Positions 63,139 to 64,000 of a DNA stretch of 64,000 nucleotides are shown in pieces. Location: the NCBI GenBank assembly GCA_964474905.1, contig CAYYUP010000003.1:1-64000 (forward strand), in the 5' to 3' direction. The notes under the pieces are model-generated. The model made no database searches. It saw nothing but the letters and a program-made list of their open reading frames with translations, and was not told the origin of the DNA. The translations under genes were made by a program, and so were the position numbers. Within the stretch, counting starts at the first letter, position 1, and each line of letters opens with the position of its first letter. The stretch comes from JADJRG01 sp964474905. Its GTDB lineage: Bacteria; Myxococcota_A; Polyangia; Nannocystales; Nannocystaceae.

Positions 63139-64000
63139 GTGCGCTTTGCGCCTGTAGGGACAGCATTGACAGCCACGACGAGCCCGGAAGAGGAAAGCGA
63201 AGCGAAGCAGCCCCAGACGATCGCGGGCCGCTATCGAATACGTCGGCTCCTCGGTCGCGGCGGCTTTGGTGCGGTCTACGAGGCCTACGACCAGCTGGAG
63301 GAGCGTCTCGTTGCCCTCAAGGTGATCCGCCACGATATAGAGGTAGGCACACAGACTGCCGCGGGCGTGGGTACTGGCTCCGCCCGGCTGCGTTCCCAGC
63401 GTCAAGCGCCCTCGTCGAGTTCGCGGCTGCGCAAGACGACCCTCACCGGGCGGACCTTTAGCGATACCAAGGGCGCCGTCGATGACGTGACCGCTCGCTT
63501 TAAAGACGAATTTCGTCTGCTCACCCAGCTTCACCACCCGAACCTCGCCGCCGTCTACGATTTTGGCCGCTGCGAGCAGCAGGATTCCTTTTATTTCACT
63601 CAAGAGCTGATCCACGGCGAGTCGCTCGGCGAGTTCCTCCGCGGTAAGCCGCGCGAGACGATCGTCGAGATGATCGTGCAGCTCGCGCGGGCTCTCGATT
63701 ACATCCACACCCTCGGCTTTGTGCACGAGGACATCAAGCCGAGCAATGTGCTTGTGTGCCCGCCAGAGACCGCGAGTGGTGTGCCGCAGGCGAAGATCAT
63801 CGACTTCGGTTTGGCCCGCATGTTGCGTCGGCCAAACGGTGCGATCGACGATGAACTCGACGAGGTCGAGGTGCACGGCACGCCCGGCTTCTCGGCGCCC
63901 GAAAAAATCATCGGTGACGCGACCGACGCTCGCTCCGATATCTACTCCCTGGCGGCGACCCTCTACACCGCCATCCGCGGCCAAAAACCCTTCCCCTCTC
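63139..64000 (+). CDS. Serine/threonine protein kinase, 3' end outside window
   Basis: Starts at the GTG at 63139 (GGA 4 nt upstream) or the TTG at 63166 (AGGGA 5 nt upstream) and runs off the right edge. It has a typical glycine loop GRYRIRRLLGRGGFGAVYEAY and VALKVIR (Lys of VALK). A Ser/Gly/Arg-rich insertion of about 40 residues separates the Lys from the alpha-C helix (ARFKDEFRLLTQLHHPNL). The catalytic loop is VHEDIKPSNVLV, with Glu in place of the usual Arg of HRD, followed by IDFGLARML and GTPGFSAPE. So it is a non-RD kinase that should not need activation-loop phosphorylation. Multidomain kinases of the PknK/AAA-ATPase type share this build, but the missing C-terminus leaves that open. 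Confidence 0.9.
   Translation, partial: MRFAPVGTALTATTSPEEESEAKQPQTIAGRYRIRRLLGRGGFGAVYEAYDQLEERLVALKVIRHDIEVGTQTAAGVGTGSARLRSQRQAPSSSSRLRKTTLTGRTFSDTKGAVDDVTARFKDEFRLLTQLHHPNLAAVYDFGRCEQQDSFYFTQELIHGESLGEFLRGKPRETIVEMIVQLARALDYIHTLGFVHEDIKPSNVLVCPPETASGVPQAKIIDFGLARMLRRPNGAIDDELDEVEVHGTPGFSAPEKIIGDATDARSDIYSLAATLYTAIRGQKPFPS

Noticed and set aside
62845..63984. 379-codon minus-strand open frame at the right edge
   Set aside because: Antisense to the Ser/Thr kinase, whose glycine loop, HED, DFG and APE-type motifs are all on the plus strand.
1..64000. CRISPR arrays, tRNA or rRNA genes, transposases and phage genes
   Set aside because: None seen: no regularly spaced repeats beyond the short tandem arrays listed, no cloverleaf-like segments I could support, and no integrase or transposase motifs.

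Overview
The window reads like GC-rich Myxococcota DNA, most likely of the Nannocystis/Enhygromyxa/Plesiocystis type. Evidence: many lipoproteins whose signal peptide is followed by long Ser/Thr/Gly/Asp-rich linkers, Hanks-type Ser/Thr kinases, GHKL proteins of unusual build, and frequent ATGA/GTGA overlaps with many GTG and TTG starts. Two runs of exactly 100 N show that this is a draft scaffold. I see no tRNA, rRNA, CRISPR array, transposase or phage gene. Genus and species are inference only.

Layout. 1-4046: an RND efflux permease (cut by the window edge) with its membrane-fusion protein. 4.2-8.6 kb: a di-haem cytochrome c peroxidase lipoprotein, then a forward run of lipoprotein, Hsp90-like GHKL ATPase and lipoprotein. 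8.8-15.0 kb: two large low-complexity lipoproteins in convergent orientation around a 15-bp stem-loop, a membrane protein and a Ser/Thr kinase. 15.0-15.7 kb: non-coding DNA with a decayed fragment of the 8.8 kb lipoprotein gene and a terminator.

15.7-38.9 kb is the centrepiece: eight tightly overlapping minus-strand genes that look like a complete diderm poly-gamma-glutamate (PGA)-type polymer system. In transcription order they are a CHASE2-like membrane sensor with a degenerate ATPase end, a giant CapC/PgsC fusion, a membrane-anchored beta-rich protein, a lipoprotein with amidohydrolase-like His motifs, a very large lipoprotein ending in a predicted outer-membrane barrel, a CapB/PgsB ligase with an alpha-helical repeat extension, a CapA/PgsA lipoprotein, and a beta-solenoid/receiver fusion. 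The CapA, CapB and CapC motifs are direct sequence evidence. The export-porin and hydrolase roles are inference. Both N-gaps fall inside this operon. One is demonstrably spurious, because identical 55-nt ends flank it. The other sits in an 18-nt minisatellite.

38.9-39.9 kb is an AT-rich divergent intergenic region. 40-44.7 kb: a membrane-anchored tri-haem cytochrome and a 1083-aa protein with a degenerate GHKL-like start. 44.7-47.3 kb: two paralogous lipoproteins around a patatin-like phospholipase. 47.4-54.9 kb: mostly housekeeping genes (QueG-like protein, Nudix CoA pyrophosphatase-like protein, amidohydrolase, RsuA-type pseudouridine synthase, sirohaem nitrite/sulfite reductase, NrdG-like radical SAM protein, acyltransferase). 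55.0-59.0 kb: a three-gene operon of GAF histidine kinase, tryptophanase and single-domain response regulator, which suggests regulated indole production. 59.2-64 kb: a small roadblock-like protein, S41 protease, cyclic-nucleotide-binding protein, crotonase, and the start of a Ser/Thr kinase that runs off the window.
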